From positions 1-15,181 of the forward strand of contig JAAWNI010000022.1 in assembly GCA_022798855.1 (NCBI GenBank): a DNA stretch of 15,181 bases, given 5' to 3'. Every line of letters starts with the position of its first letter. Positions within the stretch are counted from its first letter, which is position 1. The stretch is from Lawsonibacter sp. Its GTDB lineage: Bacteria > Bacillota > Clostridia > Oscillospirales > Oscillospiraceae. Made by a program: the position numbers and the translations under genes. The notes under the pieces are model-generated. The model saw nothing but the letters and a program-made list of their open reading frames with translations, had not been told where the DNA came from and did no database searches. Positions 1-6,285 of this stretch are shown here, in pieces.

Positions 1-2442
1 CAGGGCCTTCTCCACCCGGCCGGTGCAGTGGGCGCACATCATGCCCTCAATCTTCATGGTCTTATTCATAGCTTTGCTTCCTCCTTGATTTGTATTTTCC
101 TTCATCTCCAGAGGGCACGCGCCGCCGCAGGCGGGGGCCGCCGGAGTGTCAGACCTGAATTTGCTCCTGAAAAAGCGCAGGCGCAGGGCGTTTGTCACCA
201 CCGTCACCGAACTGAGGCTCATGGCGGCGGCGGCGAACATGGGGTTGAGCTGCCAGTGGAGCGTGTAGTAAAACACGCCGGCGGCCAGGGGAATCCCCAG
301 GGAGTTGTAGAAAAAGGCCCAGAACAGGTTCTGCTTGATGTTCCGGATGGTGGCCCGGGACAGCTCCACGGCGGCGGCCACGTCCAGCAGGTCGGACTTC
401 ATCAGCACAATGTCCGCCGACTCGATGGCCACGTCGGTGCCCGCCCCGATGGCCATGCCCACCTCGGCCCGGGCCAGGGCCGGGGCGTCGTTGATGCCGT
501 CGCCCACCATGGCCACCTTCCTGCCCTCGGCCTGGAGGGAGGATATCTTCCGCTCCTTGTCCTGGGGCAGCACCTCGGCCATGACCTGGGTGACCCCCAG
601 CTCCCGGCCGATGGCTTCGGCGGTGCGCCGGTTGTCGCCGGTGAGCATGACCACCTCCAGACCCAGCTCCCGGAAGGCGGCCACGGCGTCTTTGCTGGAG
701 GGCTTGGGGGTGTCGGCCACAGCGATAATGCCTATTAATTCATGCTCCACTTCATCCGCAAAGTATAGGGGCGTCTTGCCTTGGGCGGCCAGCTCGTCCG
801 CTTTCGCCGCCCATTCGCCCAGGTCAATGCCCGCTTCCTCCATCATGGCCCGGTTGCCGCCGAACTGGATGTGGTCCCCCAGCTCCGCCCGGACGCCCCG
901 CCCGTGGATGGCTTCAAAGTTGTTTACCTGGACCAGCTGGTGTTGGATTTTCCGCCGCTCCGCCTCCTCCACGATGGCGGCGGCCAGGGGGTGCTCTGAG
1001 GGTTTCTCCAGGCAGTAGGCAATCCAGAGCAGGTCATTCTCTTTCACTCCAAGCGCGTCAACGGGCAGGATGTCGGTGACCACCGGCCTGCCCTGGGTGA
1101 GGGTGCCCGTCTTGTCCAGCACCACCGTGTCGATGGTGTGGAGCGTCTCCAGGGCTTCGGCGGACTTGATGAGGATGCCGTTCTCCGCCCCCTTGCCGGT
1201 GCCCACCATGATGGCCACGGGGGTGGCCAGCCCCAGGGCGCAGGGGCAGGAGATGACCAGCACGGCCACGCCGGCGGTGAGGGCCTGGGTGGCGGTGTGG
1301 CCGGTAGCCAGCCATGCCACCGCCGCGATGAGGGCGATGCCCATGACTACCGGCACGAAAATGCCGGAAACCTTGTCCGCCAGCTTAGCGATGGGGGCCT
1401 TGGAAGCGCTGGCTTCCTCTACCAGCCGGATCATCTGGGCCAGGGTGGTGTCCTCCCCCACCCGGCTGGCTTCAAAGGTGAAAAAGCCCGACTTGTTGAT
1501 GGAAGCGGCGGCCACCTTGTCCCCGGGGCCCTTGTCCACCGGGATGGACTCGCCGGTGAGGGCGGACTCGTCCACGGCGGACTGGCCCTCCACAATGACG
1601 CCGTCCACTGGAATGGACTGCCCCGGACGAACCACCACCCGGTCCCCCACCTGGACCTCCTCCACGGGGACCTCTGCCTCCACGCCGTCCCGAATGACGG
1701 CGGCTGTCTTGGGCGCCAGGTCCATCAGGCGGCTGATGGCTTCCCCCGTCTTGCCCTTGGAGCGGGCCTCCAGAAATTTACCCATCGTGATCAGGGTGAG
1801 GATCATGCCCGCCGACTCAAAGTACAGGTCCATGTGGTACTTGGATACCAGCTCCATGTCCCCGCGTCCCAGGCCCCAGCCCATCTGGTAGATGGCGAAG
1901 ACACCGTAGACCACGGCGGCGGCGGACCCCACGGCAATCAGGCTGTCCATATTGGGCGCCCGATTCCATAGAGTTTTAAATCCCACCTTATAATACTTGT
2001 CGTTGAGGTACATGATAGGCAGGGTGAGGAGCAGCTGGGTCAGCCCGAAGGCCACCGCGTTCTCGTGCCCCACCAGAAAATCGGGCAGGGGCGCGCCCAT
2101 CATGTGGCCCATGGAGATATAGAACAGGGGGATGAGGAAGACAAAGGACCAGACCATCCGGTGTTTCATCCCGGCCAGTTCCTGGGCCATGACGTCCTCC
2201 TTGGGGGCGGCGTCCTTGCCCCCCGCCCGCTGAGGCAGGGAAGCGCCATATCCGGACTGTATTACCGCTGTTATAATATCCTCTGGGGATATAATTTTCT
2301 CGTCGTACTCCGCCGACATGGTGTTGGCCAGCAGATTCACCGTGGCGGTTTCCACCCCCTCCAGCTTGTTCACCGCCTTCTCCACGTGGGCGGAACAGGC
2401 GGAGCATGTCATCCCCGTGATGTTAAATTTTTGCTTTGCCAT
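1..2442 (-). CDS. copA: Cu+-exporting P1B-type ATPase CopA, 3' end cut by window edge
   Basis: ATP-driven export of Cu+ across the cytoplasmic membrane. The frame is open for 814 codons from ATG 2442 to the window edge with no stop. The start follows AAGGTGA at 2454-2448, five bases upstream. Domains in order: N-terminal HMA domain with GMTCSAC (Cys13, Cys16); membrane segments; actuator TGES at 296-299; CPC metal site at 399-401; phosphorylation motif DKTGT with Asp443; the HP of SEHPL at 484-485; GDGIND at 647-652; Tyr712-Asn713 in the penultimate helix; MSLSS at 741-745 in the last. CPC plus YN plus MxxSS is the established Cu+ (P1B-1) signature, so copper rather than zinc or cadmium. After the last helix come a Cys-bearing linker (CGGAC) and a second HMA domain, GMMCAHC (Cys803, Cys806), cut by the edge. 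A C-terminal HMA is known in clostridial CopA proteins. Promoter and operator lie at 2480-2528. Confidence 0.96.
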   Translation of the reverse strand, partial: MAKQKFNITGMTCSACSAHVEKAVNKLEGVETATVNLLANTMSAEYDEKIISPEDIITAVIQSGYGASLPQRAGGKDAAPKEDVMAQELAGMKHRMVWSFVFLIPLFYISMGHMMGAPLPDFLVGHENAVAFGLTQLLLTLPIMYLNDKYYKVGFKTLWNRAPNMDSLIAVGSAAAVVYGVFAIYQMGWGLGRGDMELVSKYHMDLYFESAGMILTLITMGKFLEARSKGKTGEAISRLMDLAPKTAAVIRDGVEAEVPVEEVQVGDRVVVRPGQSIPVDGVIVEGQSAVDESALTGESIPVDKGPGDKVAAASINKSGFFTFEASRVGEDTTLAQMIRLVEEASASKAPIAKLADKVSGIFVPVVMGIALIAAVAWLATGHTATQALTAGVAVLVISCPCALGLATPVAIMVGTGKGAENGILIKSAEALETLHTIDTVVLDKTGTLTQGRPVVTDILPVDALGVKENDLLWIAYCLEKPSEHPLAAAIVEEAERRKIQHQLVQVNNFEAIHGRGVRAELGDHIQFGGNRAMMEEAGIDLGEWAAKADELAAQGKTPLYFADEVEHELIGIIAVADTPKPSSKDAVAAFRELGLEVVMLTGDNRRTAEAIGRELGVTQVMAEVLPQDKERKISSLQAEGRKVAMVGDGINDAPALARAEVGMAIGAGTDVAIESADIVLMKSDLLDVAAAVELSRATIRNIKQNLFWAFFYNSLGIPLAAGVFYYTLHWQLNPMFAAAAMSLSSVTVVTNALRLRFFRSKFRSDTPAAPACGGACPLEMKENTNQGGSKAMNKTMKIEGMMCAHCTGRVEKAL
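67..86 (-). promoter_or_regulatory. Internal ribosome-binding site and ATG before the C-terminal HMA domain of copA
   Basis: AAGGAGG at 86-80 is followed after ten bases by ATG at 69-67, in frame with copA. Translation from here would give a small CopZ-like protein starting MNKTMKIEGMMCAHC. Two readings are possible: a free copper chaperone made by internal initiation, or a relic of a former separate copZ fused to copA. The sequence shows the site; its use is inferred. Confidence 0.5.
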
Positions 2443-2479
2443 CGTTTTCACCTTGCTTTCCCTCGGTCTTATACCCCCC

Positions 2480-2494
2480 CACCCCCGGGGGGTG
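2480..2494 (-). promoter_or_regulatory. CsoR-like copper operator over the copA transcription start
   Basis: A 15-base palindrome, CACCCCCCGGGGGTG on the minus strand, begins five bases after the -10 box, so it covers the expected +1. It is followed by a run of Gs and TAT, giving the broader TACCCCC...GGGGG pattern known for operators of CsoR, the Cu+-sensing repressor of copA operons in Gram-positive bacteria. No csoR gene is in the window, so the assignment rests on position and base pattern. Confidence 0.65.
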
Positions 2495-2499
2495 TCTTT

Positions 2500-2528
2500 A
2501 TCATATCTCCATTCCTCGGTTTTGTCAA
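2500..2528 (-). promoter_or_regulatory. Promoter of copA (sigma-A type)
   Basis: On the minus strand TTGACA (2528-2523) and TATGAT (2505-2500) are separated by exactly 17 bases. The -35 is perfect and the -10 matches five of six. The predicted start of transcription is near 2493, about 50 bases before the copA ATG. Confidence 0.85.
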
Positions 2529-2744
2529 GGGAAATTTTTATTGGAACGCGTCCCGCCATACATCTCGCCGCAGCCGCTGGAGCTGCCGCCCTGCACGAAC
2601 TCCCGCCAGGCCCCGTGTGCAGGGCAAGGGCTCTGCCCTTGCCTTCCCCCATAGGCAGGGGTGGAACCCCTGTCCCACATGGCGCTAACCAATATTCTCC
2701 CGGGTCCTGTGTAAAATATCCGCTACCCGCTCTCTTTTGGGCAT
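2529..2744. other. Intergenic region with two adjacent GC-rich hairpins
   Basis: No convincing gene between the copA promoter and the next terminator. It holds two tandem hairpins: GGCAAGGGC/GCCCTTGCC (2623-2631 with 2635-2643, three-base loop) and CAGGGGT/ACCCCTG (2656-2662 with 2666-2672, three-base loop). Neither has a T-tract. They look like a small interspersed palindromic repeat, but no second copy is in the window. Read on the minus strand, part of the region encodes a short Gly/Ser/Cys-containing peptide tail without a start, possibly a gene remnant. Confidence 0.4.
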
Positions 2745-2781
2745 GAAAAAGCGGCGGGAGAACCATTCCCACGCCGCTTTC
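2745..2781 (-). terminator. Rho-independent terminator after the small motility gene
   Basis: On the minus strand AAAGCGGCG (2780-2772) pairs with CGCCGCTTT (2756-2748), a nine-base-pair stem closed by a loop of about 15 bases, and the descending arm runs into TTTTT. It lies about 25 bases after the stop codon at 2806. Confidence 0.8.
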
Positions 2782-2805
2782 GGTAATTGGAACGAGCTTG
2801 AATCC

Positions 2806-2970
2806 TTACGCCCACACGTCAAAGTTGTACTGGGCGGGCGCGGGCACGCTGGACATCATCTCCATGACAGCCTGCGCCTGGTTCTCCATATCCTCCATGG
2901 CCATCTTCATCAGCCCGAAGGTATAGTTGGTCTGAAACTGAGCCATCTGCATATTCATGACAGCATCCAT
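2806..2970 (-). CDS. Small YjfB-type putative motility protein (54 aa)
   Basis: The product is a 54-residue protein starting MDAVMNMQMAQFQTN. It is Met- and Gln-rich, predicted helical, with no signal peptide or membrane segment. Size and pattern (short amphipathic helix, then MAMEDMENQAQAVMEMM) resemble the 'putative motility protein' family typified by Bacillus subtilis YjfB, whose members are often under sigma-D; the biochemical role is unknown. I start at ATG 2970 because GGGAGG lies eight bases upstream. A longer reading from 3042 would include sequence holding the promoter and has no better ribosome site. A sigma-D -10 box 47 bases upstream and a terminator just downstream make it a single-gene unit. 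The family call is from memory of the pattern, not a search. Confidence 0.72.
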   Translation of the reverse strand: MDAVMNMQMAQFQTNYTFGLMKMAMEDMENQAQAVMEMMSSVPAPAQYNFDVWA

Positions 2971-3016
2971 AAACGTCCCCTCCCTTCGTTTAAAATCAGG
3001 TTTCGCTCCACACTGG

Positions 3017-3024
3017 ATATCGGC
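3017..3024 (-). promoter_or_regulatory. Sigma-D (FliA-type) -10 box of the small motility gene
   Basis: The minus strand reads GCCGATAT at 3024-3017, an exact match to the Bacillus sigma-D -10 consensus. The -35 side is weak: the expected TAAA position about 15 bases upstream reads TATG, with GAAA slightly too close. Position 47 bases before the ATG and the motility-type product support it. Confidence 0.62.
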
Positions 3025-3061
3025 AGAAACGCCGGATTTCATAAGGGCTGGCTCCCTTTTT

Positions 3062-4081
3062 TTACCGCAGCTCGGTAACCGCGTTGCTCTCCGGGTCCAG
3101 CCAGTAGATGTGCTCCTGGTCGGCGCTGAGCATAATAATCCCCTCCAGGTCGGGGTAGTGGCCCCCGCCGGACTCCACCCGCCGGTACAGGTTGAAGCGG
3201 CGGCAGTCCAGGCCGTCCACCTTCACAAAGCCCTCCACCGGGAAGATCTCATACTCCTCCATGGATTCGCCATCCAGGCCCAGCTGGCTGGGGGACATGC
3301 CCTTGATCTTCTCGATTTGGGCGGTCACGGGGACAGTCTCGATGACCTCAGAGCCCAGGCCGCCGCCGGGGTTCTTCTCCGGCTCATGGATTTTCCCCTC
3401 GGGGGCGGAGGTCCGGAAGGTCAGGGCGCTGGCGTCCGACCAGCCAATGACCATTTGGAAGACATGGCCCTCCTGGACCGACGCCCGGGCGATTGTCACC
3501 GAGCCCACCGCGTCCTCCAGCACCGGGCGCTCCTCCAGGTGCAGGAAGGTTTCGTCCACCAGGACGAACTTCTCCTCCCCACCCAGCACGGCGTCCAGAT
3601 AGCGGTCCACGATGGCCGCAGGGGAAGCCACGTCATAGATATAGGTGTAAGTAGGCACCCCGGGGTCCGGCTCGGCGGAGGAGGACGCAGAGCTGGAGGA
3701 GCCCTCCGATTTGTTCGCCGGGTCCGGCTTCCGGAAGGCGATAAGGGCCCCCTCGCCCTCCTCCAGGAGGGTGTCCAGGGAGATGGTGGCGTCCTGGACC
3801 TCCTCCCCGCCCTCCTCGTTTTGAATGGGCTCACCGGCGATAAACACCTCCAGATTCTTTGGCGGCTCCTCCTCGCCGGGGCCCGGCTCCGAGCCGCCCA
3901 GCAGGTCGATGCCGAACCGAGGCAGGACAAACAGCACGGCGGCGGCGGCGATGGCGGCCACCAAAATCAGTACCAGCGGTATCAGAAGCAGCTTCTTTTT
4001 GCCCTTTTTCCCCTGCTGGCCCTCCTGCAGCTCTTCCTCCTCGCCGCCCTTTTTCTTTTTTTCCTTTTTCTTTTTTGCCAT
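3062..4081 (-). CDS. Bitopic membrane protein with charged Lys/Glu tail, unknown function (339 aa)
   Basis: Function not recognised. Residues 1-30 are cytoplasmic and extremely charged: two lysine blocks around EEEE, then KKGKKK. Residues 31-53 form a single hydrophobic segment (LLLIPLVLILVAAIAAAAVL), so the protein should be N-in/C-out. About 285 residues follow outside: an acidic, Pro/Gly-rich stalk (roughly 62-95), a Ser-rich stretch near 128-135, then an apparently folded domain from about 143 to the end with one Cys in GLDCRR. There is no lipobox or sortase motif. The gene starts 16 bases after the FtsA-like gene stops, with GGGGTGA seven bases before the ATG, so the two are surely co-transcribed and probably translationally coupled. 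By analogy with PilM-PilN and FtsA with its membrane partners, the tail may contact the actin-like protein; this is inference. Confidence 0.85.
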   Translation of the reverse strand: MAKKKKEKKKKGGEEEELQEGQQGKKGKKKLLLIPLVLILVAAIAAAAVLFVLPRFGIDLLGGSEPGPGEEEPPKNLEVFIAGEPIQNEEGGEEVQDATISLDTLLEEGEGALIAFRKPDPANKSEGSSSSASSSAEPDPGVPTYTYIYDVASPAAIVDRYLDAVLGGEEKFVLVDETFLHLEERPVLEDAVGSVTIARASVQEGHVFQMVIGWSDASALTFRTSAPEGKIHEPEKNPGGGLGSEVIETVPVTAQIEKIKGMSPSQLGLDGESMEEYEIFPVEGFVKVDGLDCRRFNLYRRVESGGGHYPDLEGIIMLSADQEHIYWLDPESNAVTELR

Positions 4082-4097
4082 GATTCATTCACCCCAA

Positions 4098-6092
4098 TTA
4101 CTGTTCCAAATAGCGGATGACCACGTCATCCTGGGGCCGAAGCTCCTGGGTAAAGGCGCATTCGGCTCCGTTGACCTTCAGCTCCACGCCCCGGTCAAGA
4201 TGTTCAAAGTCCACTTCGGACTGCTCCAGCAGGTCCATCACATAGTAGGGCCCTCCCTCCGCTTTTCCGGGCAGCTCCAGCGTCCGTCCGTTGAGGACCA
4301 CCTGGAGGGCTTTTCCCGCCCGAGGCGCGGGGGCGGCGGGGACAGGCTCCCGCCTGGCGGGGGCCTGTTCCGGGGGGGCGGGCCTGGCCTCCGCCCGGAC
4401 CGCCTCTCTGGGGAGGGGCCTGGGCTCCACGGGGACCGCCTCCGGGCGGACCGGCCGTGGCCGCTCTCTGGGCTCCTCCGGGGGCTTGGGCGGCGGTGGC
4501 GGCGGCGGGGCCGGGTGGCTGGAGGTGGCGATCTGGTCGCCGGTGTTCAGCTGGGTATCCAGGTCGGCCATCCTGCCGTTTACGGTGACTCCGCCCGCGA
4601 AATCCCCTCCCAACACCTCTTTCAAGGTCCGCTGGGCGGGCGCGCCGGGCACCGCCGGCGTGAACTGGATGCTGTCCCCGGCGTAGACCAGGGTGGAGGG
4701 GGCCGTCTCTTTTCCGTTCAGCGTCAGCACGCAGGGGGTGGCCGGCTCCCCCCGGAACAGCACCCGCTGGCCGTCCACCGTGACGCTCAGATTTTTGCCG
4801 GTGCGGCCCAGCAGGTCGGGGGAGGAGTAGCCGTTCATCATCAGCAGCTCCAGCACGGTGAGGGAGCCGCTGCGGAAAAGCTTGGCCGGCCGGCCGTTGA
4901 GCATGATGCGGTAGCTGTCGCTGATCAGGCCCAGGCCGGCGGAGACGGCGATGCCCAGGGGGGTGGCCAGCTCCGGGTCGTTCAGGTCGTACTCGTCGGA
5001 GAAGGCGGTCATCTCGTAGTTGTTGCCCGCCAGGGCCACCCGGTTCTCGTCCATCTCCAGGGCTTCCGCCACCAGGGCCCGCAGGCCGTCCAGCTTGCTG
5101 CCGCCGCCCGCCAGAAAGAGGGCGGAGGGGGGCGCGCCGTTCAGGCTGAGTACCCGCTGGGCGATCTCCTGCGCCAGGTTCTGGGCGGGCTGGCGGACCA
5201 CCTCCTGGAGCTGCTCCCCGGCAACGGTGTGCTCCAGGCCCAGCACGTCCTGGTACAGGACGCTCTGCTCCCGCAGCTGCATCTTCATCCGCTCCGCCGT
5301 GGCGAAGGGGACCAGATAGCGGCGCATGAGCTCCTCGGTAACCTCGTCCCCGGCGATGGTGGCCATGGTGTACCCCACCACGGCGCCGTCCCGGCACACG
5401 GCGATGTCAGAGGTGCCCGCGCCGATGTCGGCCAGCACCAGATTCAGCAGGCGCAGGTCGGCGGGGATGGCGGCGTTCAGGGCGGCGATGGGCTCCAGCG
5501 TCAGGCTGGCCACCTCCAGGCCGGCAGCTTCCATCACGGAGTAAAGGCTCTCCACCACCTCGCCGGGCAAAAAGGTGGCCACGACCTCAGCTTCCAGCAG
5601 CTGGCCGTTGTGGCCCCGCAGCGTGGTCATGGGGTAGTGGTCCAGATGGTAGCTGGAGACGGTGTACCCCACCAGATAAAAGCGCCTGCGGCCGTCCTGG
5701 TTCAGGCCCAGGGCCGCTTCCGCGGCGGCTACCGCCCCGCTCTCCAGCCGGCCGATGCTGTCGTTGGTGACATGGGTGACCTCCGGGAACTCCAGCTCAT
5801 AGCTGCCCTTCTCGGTGCGCAGGGCGCGGCCGGCGGCGGCCACGCACACCCGCTCCAGGGCGCAGTCCAGCCGCTCCTCCAGCCGGTCGGTGACGTGGCG
5901 GGCCACCTTGGCCACCTGGCTGATGTCCTCGATCTGGCCGTCCAGCATGGCCCGCTTGCTGTGCTCCTCCCGCTCAATGGCCAGCACCTGAAAGCGCTCG
6001 TCCTCCACCTTCCCCACAATTCCGATGATGCTGCGGGTCCCAATGTCCAGCGCGAAAATGATATCCTTGTCCTGTCCTTTTCGTTTGACCAT
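4098..6092 (-). CDS. FtsA/PilM-like actin-fold ATPase with proline-rich C-terminal extension (664 aa)
   Basis: An actin/Hsp70-fold protein of the FtsA-PilM group, probably membrane-associated through its partner. Visible motifs, numbered from ATG 6092: phosphate-1 loop ALDIGTRSIIGIVG (14-27), phosphate-2 loop IGAGTSD (223-229), adenosine motif AGGGSKLDGL (328-337), and an inserted 1C-type region in between. The ATPase part ends near 390. Residues about 395-525 look like repeated small beta-grasp-type modules (each with V/LNG... and GD.I), 527-592 are a proline/arginine/alanine-rich linker beginning with a seven-proline run, and 596-664 form one more module. FtsA is normally about 400-450 residues, so roughly 250 are extra; this long form is not the dcw-cluster FtsA. 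Start: GTG 6101 lies inside the Shine-Dalgarno (GAGG, eight bases from ATG 6092), so ATG is preferred. The downstream partner is the bitopic protein. Confidence 0.85.
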   Translation of the reverse strand: MVKRKGQDKDIIFALDIGTRSIIGIVGKVEDERFQVLAIEREEHSKRAMLDGQIEDISQVAKVARHVTDRLEERLDCALERVCVAAAGRALRTEKGSYELEFPEVTHVTNDSIGRLESGAVAAAEAALGLNQDGRRRFYLVGYTVSSYHLDHYPMTTLRGHNGQLLEAEVVATFLPGEVVESLYSVMEAAGLEVASLTLEPIAALNAAIPADLRLLNLVLADIGAGTSDIAVCRDGAVVGYTMATIAGDEVTEELMRRYLVPFATAERMKMQLREQSVLYQDVLGLEHTVAGEQLQEVVRQPAQNLAQEIAQRVLSLNGAPPSALFLAGGGSKLDGLRALVAEALEMDENRVALAGNNYEMTAFSDEYDLNDPELATPLGIAVSAGLGLISDSYRIMLNGRPAKLFRSGSLTVLELLMMNGYSSPDLLGRTGKNLSVTVDGQRVLFRGEPATPCVLTLNGKETAPSTLVYAGDSIQFTPAVPGAPAQRTLKEVLGGDFAGGVTVNGRMADLDTQLNTGDQIATSSHPAPPPPPPPKPPEEPRERPRPVRPEAVPVEPRPLPREAVRAEARPAPPEQAPARREPVPAAPAPRAGKALQVVLNGRTLELPGKAEGGPYYVMDLLEQSEVDFEHLDRGVELKVNGAECAFTQELRPQDDVVIRYLEQ

Positions 6093-6150
6093 CCGCTCCA
6101 CCTCTTTCCGGTCCTAAACCATGGGCCGTATTTCCGCAAGGATAAGAACG

Positions 6151-6189
6151 GAGAATATGGCGCCCCGCGTTCAGGGACGCCATATTCTC
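6151..6189. other. Perfect 12-bp hairpin before the FtsA-like gene
   Basis: GAGAATATGGCG (6151-6162) and CGCCATATTCTC (6178-6189) are perfect complements around a 15-base loop; CCC and GGG inside the loop could extend the stem past a bulge. No T-tract follows on either strand, so it is not a classical intrinsic terminator. It lies about 60 bases upstream of the FtsA-like start, in the presumed leader or in the 3' trailer of the chemoreceptor transcript. Confidence 0.6.
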
Positions 6190-6216
6190 ACAGGACGCGG
6201 CCCTGCCGCCCCCTTA

Positions 6217-6285
6217 GAAGCCGTGCCACCGCGCAGTCCCCCAGGGCAAAATCCCTTTTCAAACAGCGCCTATTGGCACAGCTTC
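6217..6285 (-). other. Structured 3' region directly after the chemoreceptor stop codon
   Basis: Immediately after the chemoreceptor TAA the minus strand reads GAAGCTGTGCC (6285-6275), which pairs with GGCACGGCTTC (6227-6217), an 11-pair stem with one G-U. On the plus strand that pair would be a C-A mismatch, so the fold favours the minus-strand transcript. The enclosed part holds GGCGCTGTTTGAAAA (6270-6256), also found at 8288-8302, and a GGG-ATTTTG-CCC mini-hairpin. Candidate 3' RNA structure or repeat fragment; no U-tract. Confidence 0.45.

Noticed and set aside
28..1971. Several plus-strand frames at the left end
   Set aside because: They lie wholly inside copA on the minus strand, which runs open through the window edge with all P-type ATPase motifs in order.
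2529..2660. Minus-strand peptide tail with GGSSSGCGEMYGG before the copA promoter
   Set aside because: No start codon with a ribosome site and no recognisable domain; its stop overlaps the copA -35. At most a gene remnant.
2971..3042. N-terminal extension of the small motility protein (24 residues)
   Set aside because: The extension covers the sigma-D -10 box and has no good ribosome site, whereas ATG 2970 has GGGAGG at ideal distance.
4490..4515. Trinucleotide-like GGC/GGT run as a repeat element
   Set aside because: It is simply the codon run for the seven-proline stretch of the FtsA-like protein.
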